From contig CM049321.1 of assembly GCA_026874595.1 (NCBI GenBank), forward strand, positions 4,953,479 to 5,017,478: a DNA stretch of 64,000 nt, written 5' to 3'. A program made the translations under genes and the position numbers. A model generated the notes under the pieces. That model ran no database searches, was not told where the DNA came from, and saw only the letters and a program-made list of their open reading frames with translations. Positions 14,301-25,424 of the stretch are shown in pieces. Numbering within the stretch: the first letter of the stretch is position 1; every line of letters begins with the position of its first letter. Source of the stretch: Sipunculus nudus. Taxonomy: Eukaryota > Annelida > Sipuncula > Golfingiida > Sipunculidae.

Positions 14301-17300
14301 GCCGGACAGCCGGACAGACAGACGGAAGGACGACGGACAAAGACCCATCGCTATAGCCCAGCATGACTGAAAGTCAGCTGAGCTAAAAATTGATCATGTA
14401 GATCAATAAAAAATCTGAATTAAAAGGGAGATTTCAAGTGTTTGATTTAGAAATGTTGTTGTACATCCCACAACCTGTAATGGAAATAGAAAACTGGATT
14501 CCAAGGAATACAAGCCTCTCGCATGTGTACATGTGTGTGTAGGGGGGGGGGGGGGTAGGGGGGTACTTACTTTGGGATGCTCCCACAACAGTGTTTGCAT
14601 TCACTTATTCTGCCCATATTCCAAGGTTCATTAACACATAAGTCAGACTGAACATTTGTGAATATTCCTTGATGATGTTGCTGAATATGGACCATTTGCT
14701 GGATCCACACCAACATCCATTTGATTGCTCCTTGGTCCATTCTCAAAATGCCTTGAAAATTAAATGGGCTTCAATTCATGACTGCACGTGTTGTGTTCAG
14801 GGTTGGCCGGTAAATGCCAGGGCGGTAAATGCCATTGGCAATTCTTGGGAAATGCTGGCATGGACAATACCCCTCCTGGCAAATAAGTGGCAATTAAATG
14901 GCAAATATAAAATAAATGCCTTATTTTCTGTGTTTTATTACTGTCACAAAGATCTACAAACTACAAAGACCCACAATATGATAACTGCTCAATACAGATA
15001 AAAGTGGGATTTATCTGCAACAGTAGACTTAGAGGACTAAGACAGTGCATTGCAAAATTATATTAATCCTGTATCATTGTGTGATAAAAATTTCGAAACA
15101 AGTTTAGCAGAAAGCACAAAATGAGCAACAATATATTTCCCTGGGCTTATATTAATTTAAATGAATATATAACTGTACCTGAAGTTATATAGTTTTATCT
15201 GTATCTACTGGTACTAGAAGGTTTCTCATTGCTTAGAAATAATCTTCATGGGTAGGCGGTGTGCATGAATTATTATTTTGGCTCTGTCATGATTGGCTGT
15301 TAGTGCTGCTTCATACTGTTCATGTGTTCAGCGATGACAATTTCTTTTGGTAGCTGGTTCCAGTCACTAGTTCATGGAATAGCAGAATGTTTAAAGGTTT
15401 CTATAATGGTACAGGTACTTTAATTATTGCCTTTGAGTATAGTCTTTGTTGGTATTTTAATGAAAGAATATAGATATTCACAGGATACTGCTGCTAGATC
15501 ATTTATAATTTTGATAAGAAGACCTCTAATCATAATTCTCTTCTCCTTTTGGTGAGATTTTTCACTCCTATTCTTGTCATCATTTAGTAACACAATGATG
15601 CATTTGCAATAGTAAATGCAAACAAATCATGACAAATATCATAATTATATTGGGTCTGATCATTGCTGTATCCCTAAACAGCAGCAGATCAAAGCTTGGA
15701 AGAGAGCTTCTGTTGATCTATGAGCATCATCAAAGACCAGATAGGTCTGTTTAGTCAGCTATCTGCTGGCTACAACTAGTACTGTCCAGTGAAGTACTCT
15801 TATGCAATTAGAACCACTGGTCATCACTTACATAAACAACAGCTGGCCCTCAAACACGTACACAAACTTTAATGAAGGCATGTATACTGGTATTTTCCTG
15901 GTGATGTTGTCGCCTGAAAAATAAATGGATGGGGATTTCTCATCCATGACATTCACCTCATAGCAGAATTTTTAGTCTCAGGGAGATTGATTGAGATGGA
16001 CCAGGTCTGATAATCCAGCACCATTCTCCTTTCTGTTTGGGCCTTCTGCCATTACACAGGAATGTGCATTCCATAGTGGTCAGCATATTCATGAATATAT
16101 GACAGACCTCTCTGATGTCATTATCTTACAAAAACTAGGGACCCATGGGTCTCGATGCTCAGCTGCTTTTGTGTATAACTTCAAAGGATAAATGTTTATG
16201 AGGTTTTCCAAAATATTGGCCCTGTGATCAGCTTGAAGCCAACCTGTCTACCCAAACTGGAGTTATCATCCACAAACTAATCTGTGAATGGATGGGCCCT
16301 GTGACCTTAACCTTATAGTTAGCAATATCTGGAAGAATGAAGGTTTGGGATGAAAAGTTTGGCTTTAAATGCATATGCATTCTTTTTAAAGAAATGAGTC
16401 CTGTGACCATTACCTTTGACCGTTGGACCCCAAAATACACACAGTTCTTACTTTAGTGATAAGTCATATATAAGTTAAGTTTGAAAACAATGTCAAACTA
16501 AACTGGAGTTATCATCTGAAAACTAATTTGTGAACAGATGCGATCTTGACCTTTGACCATGTGACATTCATTTATGCTCTCCCCATACTGGCAAGTCAGC
16601 TAAATGTGCAAAATGGAGAGTTTTGGATGAAAAGCTTGGCTTAAAATGCAGCCATGATCTTTTTTAAAAAAGTGAGTCCTGTGACCCTGACCTTTGACCT
16701 CAAGACCCCAAAAATCATATAGGTTCTTGCTTTAGCGGTAGGCCATAAATAAGTCAAGTTTGAAATCAATATGTGTCAATACAACCTAGAGTTATCATCT
16801 GGAAACAAATCTGTGTGGATGGACGGATGGACAGACAGACAGACTGGGTGATAAGTATATGGCATCCACTTGTGATCAATAAACACACCAGGTTTTGGGA
16901 CACTAGATGTAATTACAGCTTAGAGACTGACATGATTGTTGTCATTTTATAGAAAAAAAAAATTCTTTAAAATAACAAAAAAATACAGGTGGGGCCACCA
17001 CTTTTCGGGAACTGACAGAACAGGTCATGGTAATATTCAAGGCAAGATTCATGACAATCCATGCATTAATTATCAAGATATTCGTTCATGTGGATTAAAT
17101 ATATAATTTATAAGATTAAACCTCTTATAATTTATGGATAAAAACTTGAAATACATTTTGTGGAACACTTGCATTTAATGTTTATCAAAAAACAGTACTC
17201 TTAATAAGCAAGTGTATTTCAGTGTACCTTCTTGTACCAACTGGACAATTATAAAAGGAAAGAAATGGTATATCTCAGAACTCTTTTACTGCAATTGAGG

Positions 17301-18952
17301 GACACATAAGTGCTGGTCGAAAAAAGAGTGAAATTAGAAACAGTGTGCATCCCAATGGATACAGGCCTCCGCTACGGGAGCACAAGTTTAAGAAACGCTC
17401 TGCAAACACAGTGGGCAAGGTCATCCTGGCCGCGCGATGAAATCCATGAAATGAAATCACGCTTCTATTCTTTGTGTTCTGATTTAAAAAGGACCGGTTC
17501 TTGGCAAATATGCCGGGAAATAGGCATCATGTCGACCCTCTGATGTTACGCCCAGATTACTGGCGTACACATACACATTTACACATAAATGGCAAAACAA
17601 CTCCATGCTTGAGTACCAAATAATTTTTTTAAAAATATTTTGAAACAGTTTTATCATAAAAAAAAATGGTACAAGTCTAGAATTCAGGCTGCTGTTCTGG
17701 ACACGTGAAGACACCACGGATACATGTGAAACGTTGTAATAATATATCCAGTTTACTCCTTTGTAAGTTAATGGTATCCTATATCCTTCCAATGTACCTC
17801 TTACCCTGTAATAATATACAATTTATCCTTCCTTCACGCAATTTAACATACTCGTATCTGTCATGATTCCTGCCTCTTGCTTGTTAACACCACTTGGCTA
17901 TGTGCACAGGTCCTGCCTATGTCATTCACATCCGTTATCTTGCGCCCTCCAGGCATTTGTAGGCACACACATCATGGATATACTTGGAGTATTTCACAAA
18001 TAAAACAAGTGACTCCACCTTGTCCGCGCGAAGCGCGAGAAGGAGTATGGTTTAGTGGCAGGCAGTTAACAAACGGCTGAGGGTTAATTTTTTTTAAGCT
18101 TTTGCGACGTCCGGGTGCGAAGCGCCCGGACGACGCATAAGCTTGACAAAAATTAACCCTCATTTTAACAACTACGACCAATTCTGAAAAGTAGATTTAA
18201 ATATCCCCACTTGACCCTTCACACCCAACTCGTCTTGCATGGCGCAGTGGTAGAGCATAGGACTTGTTAATCCATGATTGCTGGTTCGAGACCCAGTGGA
18301 GAGCTTCACAATTGCATGTTATGTGTTCTAATAATTGCATTTCTCATTACAGGTTCGCCACTAGACGGAGACACATAAACATACGGCAGACATACGAACA
18401 AGAGACTAGAAACCATAAACATAGACACCGGAAGTTTTATTCATTGACTCAAACTCAATGGCTCAAACAGCAGCCTGAATTCTAGATGTAGACATGGATG
18501 TTAGGAAAACAAGTTAAACAAGTCTTCAGACAGTTGATGAAAATGGAATGTGTTCCATTAATGACATTATTCCATGATTTCAGTTTGATTAATATCAGTA
18601 CTCCCTGTTTAGAATACAGGCCGAATTTTTTTTCGAGCCCAGAAGATTTAACATCTTGACTTTCTTGTCCTTAAATAACAAAGTGACTCACTCAACTCGT
18701 GATCATGTCAACAAAGCTATCATGTTTATAGCGTCATACATCAGACGACGGACCGACACCAAAACATCACAAAAACTGACATCATTCCTGGACTTTTAAA
18801 AGAAACAATCTACCTTTTCACGTAAAATGGGCTTGAAATACATTTTGGCACAAAATTTGACTTACAGCAAGCAAACTGTTGGAGAATTCCGTCTGATCTG
18901 GGCTCGTTTTTAGCTCGAAAGCTATCATCGGCATACGAGGCACTGCCTCCAT
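3591..18952 (-). CDS. PTPN23: PTPN23 / HD-PTP (BRO1-domain tyrosine-phosphatase-like protein), N-terminal part, six exons
   Basis: Six exons on the minus strand (18952-18866, 10846-10772, 6839-6712, 6124-5998, 4896-4765, 3746-3591) join in phase into about 235 residues. The protein opens MEAVPRMPMI, the typical HD-PTP start, and contains the BRO1 stretches LLKRYYAQLHFLQSRFPM, VLYNIGALHSYLGAMDKR and GMKVSCTHFQCAA. The HD-PTP BRO1 domain is known to bind ESCRT-III (CHMP4) and to act in endosomal sorting of receptors; the coiled-coil, proline-rich and phosphatase regions would lie off the left edge. The sister protein Alix shares the BRO1 fold, but the start and the LGAMDKR block fit HD-PTP better. 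Introns are long (up to 8 kb) and filled with repeats. The promoter side is occupied by 6.4 kb of foldback elements beginning 27 bp before the ATG. The intron after exon 4 uses a GC donor. Identity rests on recalled family sequence, not a search. Confidence 0.9.
4765..4896 (-). CDS. PTPN23: PTPN23 exon 5
   Basis: A 132-nt, phase 0-0 exon encoding GMKVSCTHFQCAAWAYQNLR and ending in the helix FKVNLML. The acceptor is AATAG and the donor CTG|GTAAGT. This is a core BRO1 helix pair of HD-PTP; the GMKVSCTHFQCAA block is near-identical to the vertebrate protein. Confidence 0.92.
5998..6124 (-). CDS. PTPN23: PTPN23 exon 4, with a GC splice donor
   Basis: One base completes the Trp codon, followed by 42 codons encoding DDVYTGKAITHVDISFEQ, AAVLYNIGALHSYLGAMDKR and GTPE. 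The acceptor is ATATAG. The 3' boundary that keeps frame with exon 5 is GAG|GCAAGT, the consensus of a GC-AG intron (donor GC at 5997-5996). Using the nearby GT instead would add four bases and shift the frame. Confidence 0.92.
6430..6640 (+). repeat. Dispersed repeat, copy 1 (partner 46045-46260)
   Basis: Shares GCAGAA, GGTTTCAGACT, CTTCCTCTCATTTTA, ATCCTGGTGT and ACCAGGCC in order with 46045-46260. Lies in the PTPN23 intron between exons 3 and 4. Confidence 0.75.
6712..6839 (-). CDS. PTPN23: PTPN23 exon 3
   Basis: A 128-nt exon with acceptor TTTGCAG and donor ATG|GTGAGT. It encodes AAVNVSRDFMGCSLLKRYY and then AQLHFLQSRFPM, a highly conserved BRO1 stretch. It ends in phase 2; the split codon is the Trp of the FTW motif, completed by exon 4. 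Confidence 0.92.
7657..7680 (+). repeat. Poly-G tract
   Basis: 24 consecutive G. Other long G tracts are at 8796-8813, 14542-14555, 39566-39592 and 42350-42364; lengths are probably unstable and error-prone in assembly. Confidence 0.95.
8197..8347 (+). repeat. (GA)n microsatellite, interrupted
   Basis: About 150 bp of GA repeats with AAAG interruptions, in the PTPN23 intron 2. The long open frames on both strands are repeat artefacts (RERERE / SLSLSL). Confidence 0.95.
9037..9660 (+). repeat. Dispersed repeat with TCAGCTGAGCTAAAAA end, copy 1
   Basis: Direct partner of 10180-10690. Starts GTGAAAATTAAATC and ends in a GGACGGACAAAGG tract followed by ACTATAGCTCA and CAGCTGAGCTAAAAA. The same terminal block closes the repeat at 13290-14390, suggesting a common 3' end. 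Confidence 0.82.
10180..10690 (+). repeat. Dispersed repeat, copy 2 (partner 9037-9660)
   Basis: Matches copy 1 in order, with more deletions; lies just upstream of the PTPN23 exon 2 acceptor side on the opposite strand. Confidence 0.8.
10772..10846 (-). CDS. PTPN23: PTPN23 exon 2
   Basis: This is a 75-nt, phase 0-0 exon encoding YIADHYNERPDSYSKE and then a short helix ending QLRQ. The acceptor is TTTCAG and the donor CAG|GTCAGT. It matches the BRO1 segment of HD-PTP that follows the N-terminal strand (the vertebrate counterpart has NYGENPEAY here). Confidence 0.88.
10975..11165 (+). repeat. Dispersed repeat, copy 1 (partner 59443-59625)
   Basis: Shared blocks are ACACTGCAG, CAGAGCAAAGAATTGTAATCAG and a 3' TTTTAAAC-like end, same orientation as 59443-59625. 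Confidence 0.75.
11170..13285. other. PTPN23 intron 1 sequence, no gene seen
   Basis: AT-rich non-coding DNA. Contains a GACCCATGGGTC-type motif at about 11965 (also found at the end of 16134-16900) and two diverged units ending TTCTGACAAG (about 12480-12630) that look like a short tandem repeat. Confidence 0.6.
13290..14390 (+). repeat. CTTGACC-type tandem repeat with GGACGGAC tail
   Basis: About four units of 136-147 bp (TGACCTTGACCTTTGACCTC at 13612, 13748, 13883 and 14030), then a (GGAC)n-like stretch and CAGCTGAGCTAAAAA ending near 14390. Related to, but with half the period of, the 690-2110 array. Confidence 0.85.
14395..16130. other. PTPN23 intron 1 sequence, no gene seen
   Basis: Includes a poly-G tract at 14542 and a short patch (14815-14895) of repeated GGTAAATGCCA / GGCAAATAAG variants; otherwise unremarkable AT-rich DNA. 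Confidence 0.55.
16134..16900 (+). repeat. CTTGACC-type repeat beginning with a GACCCATGGGTC palindrome
   Basis: Starts ACTAGGGACCCATGGGTCTC and continues through three diverged CTTGACCTTTGACC units to a GGACAGACAGACAG stretch. An inverted copy ends at about 34009 with the same palindromic terminus. Confidence 0.82.
17092..17562 (+). repeat. Left copy of a ~480-bp inverted repeat pair (partner 27164-27650)
   Basis: Begins GTGGATTAAATATATAATTT and ends near CCCAGATTACTGGC; it matches the reverse complement of 27164-27650 over its whole length with scattered differences. It includes a GC-richer core with GGATACAGGCCTCCGCTACG. Open frames in it are conserved in both copies but resemble no known protein. 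It could be two dispersed copies or the arms of a larger foldback structure. Confidence 0.88.
18238..18310 (+). repeat. tRNA-like sequence (tRNA pseudogene or SINE head)
   Basis: A-box TGGCGCAGTGG (18240-18250) and a perfect B-box GGTTCGAGACC (18285-18295) are spaced as in a tRNA. The T-arm stem and acceptor stem do not pair properly, so a functional tRNA is unlikely. Confidence 0.6.
18866..18952 (-). CDS. PTPN23: PTPN23 exon 1 (start codon exon)
   Basis: The ATG is at 18952-18950, with A at -3 and G at +4 (strong context). It encodes 29 residues beginning MEAVPRMPMIAFELKTSP and ends in phase 0 at a perfect GTAAGT donor (18865-18860). Exon 2 continues the BRO1 alignment without a gap. Only 17 bp separate the ATG from the TTCTTCTCG target duplication (18970-18978) of a large foldback insertion, so little native 5' UTR remains next to the start. 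Confidence 0.88.
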
Positions 18953-18991
18953 CTTGCAAGGTTTGACAGTTCTTCTCGGGAGGGTATAATT

Positions 18992-21203
18992 CGGCAATAA
19001 ATAAAACTCGGAAGTCGGAAGTCGGAAGCCTTCGGAAGTCGGAAGCCGTTTTAATTTGTACTATAATGTTTAAAATAACGATCATACCAACACTTTTTCG
19101 TGTTAAAATGTAAGATATAGACCCCCTTTGCAAAACCAGGAAGTTGCACAAACGTATATTCCCATATATGAAAATTAAAGCATTTTTAATGCGTCGGAAG
19201 CCTCTCGGAAGTCATCCTGAGGTGTCAGATGATGCTCAAAATGCATAAAACTCGGAAGTCAAGACCATAGCACCAACCGACAATGACGCAGAAAAAGTCT
19301 TGCACAATTCCAGATTTTGATTAAAGTGATATTTATGTATTTGAATAAAATCATAATGTTTATAATTAAACATAATGATATATAAAATATATAAAAAAAT
19401 AAATGTTGAAATATACATTCAAATGTAATACATTATATATCATATCGTGACGTAATATTTTAATATGGAATGTTATTTTTTATAAATAAAAATGTAAAAG
19501 CATTTTAAATTTCGTAATTTTATCAAAATGGTGTAATAATGCTTTTAGAATAGAATATTATATCATATAAAAAAATTAAGTATAACTTAAACAACATTTA
19601 TTTGTATTATAATTATTTTACATATATAAGACTATTCAAATATTTGATAAAATACATAAATTTTTATATTAATGTAAAATAGTATCAAACTGTCGCATCC
19701 TTGCAGGAACTGGTAAAACCGTAAGAAAAGTCCATTCAGTTTTGTAATAATAAAACTAATTTATTTTATCCATTAGGGTGCTATATACAATATAAATGAA
19801 ACTAAATTTTATCCATGCATTAGGATGCTTTATATGGAACGCATATAACTCTCCAAGGCTTGCTGAATACTGATCACCCAACGTATCAGGAAACATTTTT
19901 AGAACATTGCACAGACAATTTGCATAAAACATTATAAAAACACTTCCAAAATATTTCGAAAATTAAAAAATATGTAAAACTACATATAACTGTGAAAGAT
20001 TAAAAAAAAGGCATGTGATGTTGCAAAAACATTGATATATCTTGATATAGTATCTTTATATTTTAATTTTAGCTTAATCAAAATAATTTATGTAGGAAGG
20101 ATATAACATTATTATATGATTCCATAGAACATTTTTTTAATTTTACACTTTAAAGCCACATTCTGTTTTGGAAACATTTTAAGAACAGCTTCATAAAATG
20201 TTTATGCTAACTAAAGATCAGGCAATAAGAACAAGGAAACGCGTGTGCCTTTAAGGTAACGTAATGAAATATTACATAGATTGTAATCAATTACAAACTA
20301 ATAGGAGGAATCGCCACCTAAAATCTTTTCTGCCATCTGTTATCCATTTTATTTGTTAGAATAACTCGCTAGGTGGAGGTGATAAATTATCACATAAATG
20401 AATGGATATATAAATACTCATATTATATACAATTTAATAATTTCATATATTAATTTATATTGACTTATATAACTTTGTCTTTCTTAATTTAGGAATATTG
20501 ATTATATTGTACTTTTATAATATATGATATTTTATCATATAATATAATTTAATATCAAATTATATCGCTGTTGAATGAATATATAATTATATCTGTTATT
20601 TATCAATTATATATATTTGTTATTTAACACATTGTGTATACATTTTAGTATACTTGTTATTATGTAATTATATTTTGCATCATGTATGTATTTGTTCAAT
20701 GAAAAAAATAGAGAATACCAAAACAAATCTGTTTTGTATTATACTGGGTTTTTTTTATTTATTATTATAGTATTTTATATTCATGTTTTACATTTCAATA
20801 TCAATTTATATATTATTTTGTTATTTATATACATTTTGATTTTATTCAAATAAATATATAAATATTACCTAAATTAATATTTGGGTTGATGCAAGACCCT
20901 TTTTGTGTCGTTGTCGGTTGGTATACTGTGGGTTGACTTCCGAGTTTTATGCATTTTGAGCATCATCTGTCACTTCAGGATGACTTCCGAGAGGCTTCCG
21001 ACGCATTAATTATGCTTTAATTTTCATATATGTTAATATATATCTTTGAAACTTTCTGGTATAAAAAAGGGTGTCTATATCTTCCGTTTTAATACAAAAA
21101 CTTGTCGATTTGTTCGTTATTTTTAAAATTATACTAAAAAATAAAACGGCTTCCGACTTCCGAAGGCTTCCGACTTCCGACTTCCGAGTTTTATTTATTG
21201 CCG
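18992..21203. mobile_element. Foldback element FB-1 (CGGAAGT-type TIRs), nested in FB-2
   Basis: Inverted arms of about 310 bp (18992-19304 and 20890-21203) start CGGCAATAAATAAAACTCGG and contain short subterminal CGGAAGT repeats. The 1.6-kb interior is very AT-rich and has no coding potential. It is flanked by TATAATT at 18985-18991 and 21204-21210, a 7-bp duplication of FB-2 sequence, and it splits the left FB-2 arm, so it is the younger insertion. Confidence 0.88.
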
Positions 21204-22251
21204 TATAATTCGCTGATCAGCGGTCTGCAGTATAAAACGCTGATCAGCGCGCTGATCAGCCACCTTTAAATGACGGCATTGATTTCAGGCAAATTATCTC
21301 CCATATAGCAACCTCCGCCTATTTTGTGATTGAATATGGCAAAAAGACACCTTTCCTATCAGTATTACGTATTTACAAACATATGCATTTATTTTTATTG
21401 AGTTCATAATTATACATGAAACGCAAGTTACCTGCCAGTGATTATTTCGCTGATCAGCGGCGCTGATCAGGAACCTTTCAATTCAAGTATTTATATTAGA
21501 CAAATTAGCCCCATATAACAACCTCCGACTATTATATGATTAAATGTGATTAAAATATACATATTCTATAAGTGTTTTATATTTACAAACAAACGAAAAC
21601 ACTTTTAATGTGTTACAAGTTTATTATACATGAAACCTTTCTACCACCTACTATTTCGCTGATCAGCAAACTGCGCAATCGCTGATCGGCAATGATTTAC
21701 GTACTTCTTGACTAAGATTCCTGTCACGAGTGATTCTCTATAATGGTTATATTGAAGGTTCTCAGTTGTTTTACTTATATCCTGTGAAACCGAGTGATTG
21801 CCAATACATCGCCCATACCAGGCTACTTCATACAACTTTCAGATCAGTGCCCCACCGACCACTCGGGGATATTAGCTAACAGTAAGGGGCGCTGCAGTAA
21901 TTTGTCAGGTGTTCACGGGCCAGATGAGATAAATAGCTGAGATATGCACCTAGTATGTATGTATAGAAAATTTGAATTTATCAAAAATGAATATGTTAAA
22001 TGTATATAACCATAATAAAAGACTGATTATCCTCTTATTTCTTATTAAGAACTGTACGTATAGCCTATAAGGATTCTTTCACTCTTCATTTATAATATAA
22101 TCGTTCCTTGAAAACTGTCACAAGTTTCTTTACATCCCTCTTATATTTCCTTTTTTTGCATTTAAAAAGTGGGTCGCCAGAATCTTTTTCAACACTGTAG
22201 TATCTAAATAATTTAATCGATTTAAACACGATGTTGATAGATTTAATCCCA

Positions 22252-22252
<1 letters not shown>

Positions 22253-22319
<67 letters not shown>
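22253..22319 (+). repeat. (TA)n(TG)n microsatellite inside FB-2
   Basis: About 34 bp of TA followed by about 32 bp of TG in the core of the foldback element. Confidence 0.95.
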
Positions 22320-22321
<2 letters not shown>

Positions 22322-23974
22322 GTAACGTCAAAGAATAACTCCACAAAAACATCATTATCGGTATTTATTTTTATATTTTTTTTTCATTTTACAACAGGTC
22401 ATTTCCATAATTGTGTAAAAAAATCCGCATATCTATTGCTTTAACATCGTTACTTCTATATTTCTCAAAAATGAAAGGAATAGGAATGCTTTCATAGTTT
22501 TGGAAAACAGCATACACTAGCAGCATAAATATAATCAGTACTAGAAAGGTTGAAGGAGTAATTACTTTTAATTACAACACTATAATAAATCATCACCGTA
22601 TTTTTTTAACTTTTAACGGTAGTGAATGTCGATGAACGGTGTTGAAACAATCAGGTAAAGATGGATGTAACATCTAAATTCTACAATGGCATTTTTATTC
22701 AGAACTTTAGCGTTATTATAGGGATCAATGTGTTAGGTATTATAAAATATTAAACTCTTAAAATTTTATTATAAAAGAAGTCTGCATGCTTCAAGTACTG
22801 ATTTTGCCAATGATTTCATTTATTTTAATTCAACACAGTTCTCCTTCTTCAGCACAGTTATATGTTTAAATAGACATCATTTCAAGAAATAAATAAAATG
22901 ACTTAGACATATATTAGAAAATGAATTTATTGCCCACATTTTTATTTACCGAGGAAGATTGCTATAAATTTCCCTTCTATTTATTGCATTATACCTTCTG
23001 TGGGTTGCAGTTTTATTTTTTTTTTTCAGGATATAAACGGAACACATTAAAATTAAAAATACGCAATTTACAAGGTTAGAATATATTTTTATAATACAAT
23101 ACATCGTACAAGTGAACCTTCCATATTTTTTTCTAAATAAATTATGCGGGACCGCGCAAGTCTGTAACAGTGTTGAAATTGATGATACACTTAGGGCATT
23201 AGTTTTAATCTCAGCTATTTCCATCACCTGGCCGGTGAAAATCTACCAACAAATTACTCAGCGCCCCTTACTGTCAGCTAATATCTCCTGTGGGGAACGG
23301 ATTTTTGTAAATTGTATGTGGTATGATGTTTTGGCAGTCATTCGGTTTTCACAGGAAATAATTAAGTAAACAACTGAGAGGTTTCTATGTTACCATTATA
23401 GAGAATCACAGATGACAGGTATCATAGTCATGAAATACGTAAGTCCTTGCCGATGAGCACTTTATCAGCGTCAAGCGATTGCGCAGTTTGCCGATCAGCG
23501 AAATAGGTGGTAGAAAGGTTTCATGTATAATAAGTAACACATTAAAAGAGTTCGTTGTTTTGAATATGAAACATTGATAGAATATATATCTTTAAATCAT
23601 ATTTAATCACACAATAGTCGGAGATTGTTATATGGGGGCTCATTTGTCTAAAATAAATGCTTGGATTGAAAGGTTCCTAATCGGCGCCGCTGATCAGCGA
23701 AATAGTCACTGGCATGTAACTTGAGTTTCATGTATAATTATGAACACAATAAAAATAAATGCATATATTTGTAAATACGTAATACTGATAGAAAAGGTGT
23801 CTTTTAATCATATTTAAACACAAAATAGGCGGAGGTTGCTGTATGGGAGATAATTTGCCTTAAATTAATGCTTTAATTGAAAGGTGGCTGAGCAGCGCGC
23901 TGATCAGCGTTTTATACTGCAGACCGCTGATCAGCGCGCTGATCAGCGAATTATACCCTCCCTTTCTTCTCGCT

Positions 23975-24594
23975 GGGTCTATCTAAAACGCGGAGAATCC
24001 GCGGAGAGATGGAGAATTCGCGGAGAATTCGTGGAGAATTTGCGGAGAGTTTTTATATGCAATGTTATTTTTAAATACACTTTAAAATCACTTAAATCTT
24101 CAACTATATTACTCCTAACATATTTGCGCACTGTTAAATGACCGAAATAATTAAAACATGTGTACATAATTAAGCATGTTATGCTTAACAATGTAAACTC
24201 ACCGCCGAGTGAATGTGTTACGCAAAATGTAACAAACGTCTGAGTCACCAGCTGACACTGACAGATCTAGAGACGAAACCGCAACACTCTTATATTAATG
24301 TTTCAACAGTTTATTGTGCAAACCATAACAAGACCATGCAGGTGTTTATAGGTGGTGAACGAAATATATAATATAATAAATAAATCATACGTTCACCTAC
24401 ATTTATTGATAGAAAAAAAACCACTATCACCATTAATAGTGTATAGGCTTAGACCAAATTTACCCGACATGCACAAATAAAAGTTGAACACAGACGTCGA
24501 CTTTATACACAAACAAAGATTGCACCTTTAAGCTAATGAATCAACTTGGCAGTAGGATTATATAAAAGAAAATTTAAATATATATATTTAATAG

Positions 24595-24654
<60 letters not shown>

Positions 24655-25424
24655 TTTTGATCACAGTTAAAGAGATATATTTTATTAGTCTGTACAAAAT
24701 ACACCACACTTCTTTCTGACCATAACAATACAGAGTACAATAATAATAAAAGAAATGAAAAATATAGCACAATGTACACATACGTACAGCCAAAGTACAA
24801 GAACTTATTTGAACAATATTCACAAAACCATTTCATTGATCAAGTTGTTTTAGTTATTTTAAAGACAAATGCACATATTAAATGAAACCACTTATTACCA
24901 CTTATATTATATATTTTAAAAAAATTTTATCATACTCAATCATATATTATATTTAGGCGTTGGTAGGCCCTATTCTACTAGTAGGAGAAAGTTTTGTTTT
25001 AGGAAGTGGTGAAAAAACTTAATGTCTGGACTGAAACAAGAAACTAATTGTTTTTGCAATTATCCCTGTTAAAAATTTTTAATTTGTTTAATTTCTTGAA
25101 TGAAACAAAAATCAAGTGCATTTGCAATTGCAAATAGTCCACAGTCTCCTGGTGCTATTCGTTGTCTCTGGTATGGCAGAAATGAAATCTTATCGGAGAA
25201 GAACTTGCTTGTCCAAACAACTGAGAGCTGAATTTTACGTGAATGTACAGATTTTTTATTATTTCGGTCATTTAACAGTGAACAAATATGTTACGAGTAA
25301 TATAGTTGGAGATTTTAAGTGATTTTAATTCGTATTTAAAAGTATCATTGCATTTAATAAGTCTCCGCAAATTCTCCGCGAATTCTCCATCTCTCCGCGG
25401 ATTCTCCGCGTTTTAGACAGACCC
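23975..25424. mobile_element. Foldback element FB-3 (GCGGAGAATT-type TIRs)
   Basis: 1450 bp with inverted arms of about 190 bp (23975-24168 and 25243-25424), ends GGGTCTRTCTAAAACGCGG, subterminal GCGGAGAATTC repeats, and an AT-rich core with a long (TA)n. A perfect 9-bp duplication CTTCTCGCT lies at 23966-23974 and 25425-25433. Arms differ by roughly a tenth, including one extra subrepeat in the left arm. No transposase; probably a non-autonomous Mutator/foldback-type element. Confidence 0.9.
24596..24652 (+). repeat. (TA)n microsatellite inside FB-3
   Basis: Uninterrupted TA repeat of about 56 bp in the FB-3 core. Confidence 0.95.

Larger units (their letters stand above)
18979..23963. mobile_element. 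Foldback element FB-2 (CGCTGATCAGCG-type TIRs), split by FB-1
   Basis: Inverted arms of about 750 bp: right arm 23205-23963, left arm 18979-18991 plus 21204-21950 (interrupted by FB-1). Ends read GGAGGGTATAATTCG and its complement. Arms are studded with the 12-bp palindrome CGCTGATCAGCG. The interior (21950-23205) is AT-rich with a (TA)n(TG)n tract and no transposase. TTCTTCTCG occurs at both flanks (18970-18978 and 23964-23972), a likely 9-bp target duplication, with one or two extra bases at the right border. Confidence 0.85.

Noticed and set aside
17275-17543. Open frames conserved between 17310-17543 and 27186-27383
   Set aside because: Both copies belong to the inverted repeat; frames are open on both strands and resemble no protein, so conservation reflects copying.
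18238-18310. Functional tRNA gene
   Set aside because: A- and B-boxes are good, but the T and acceptor stems do not pair.
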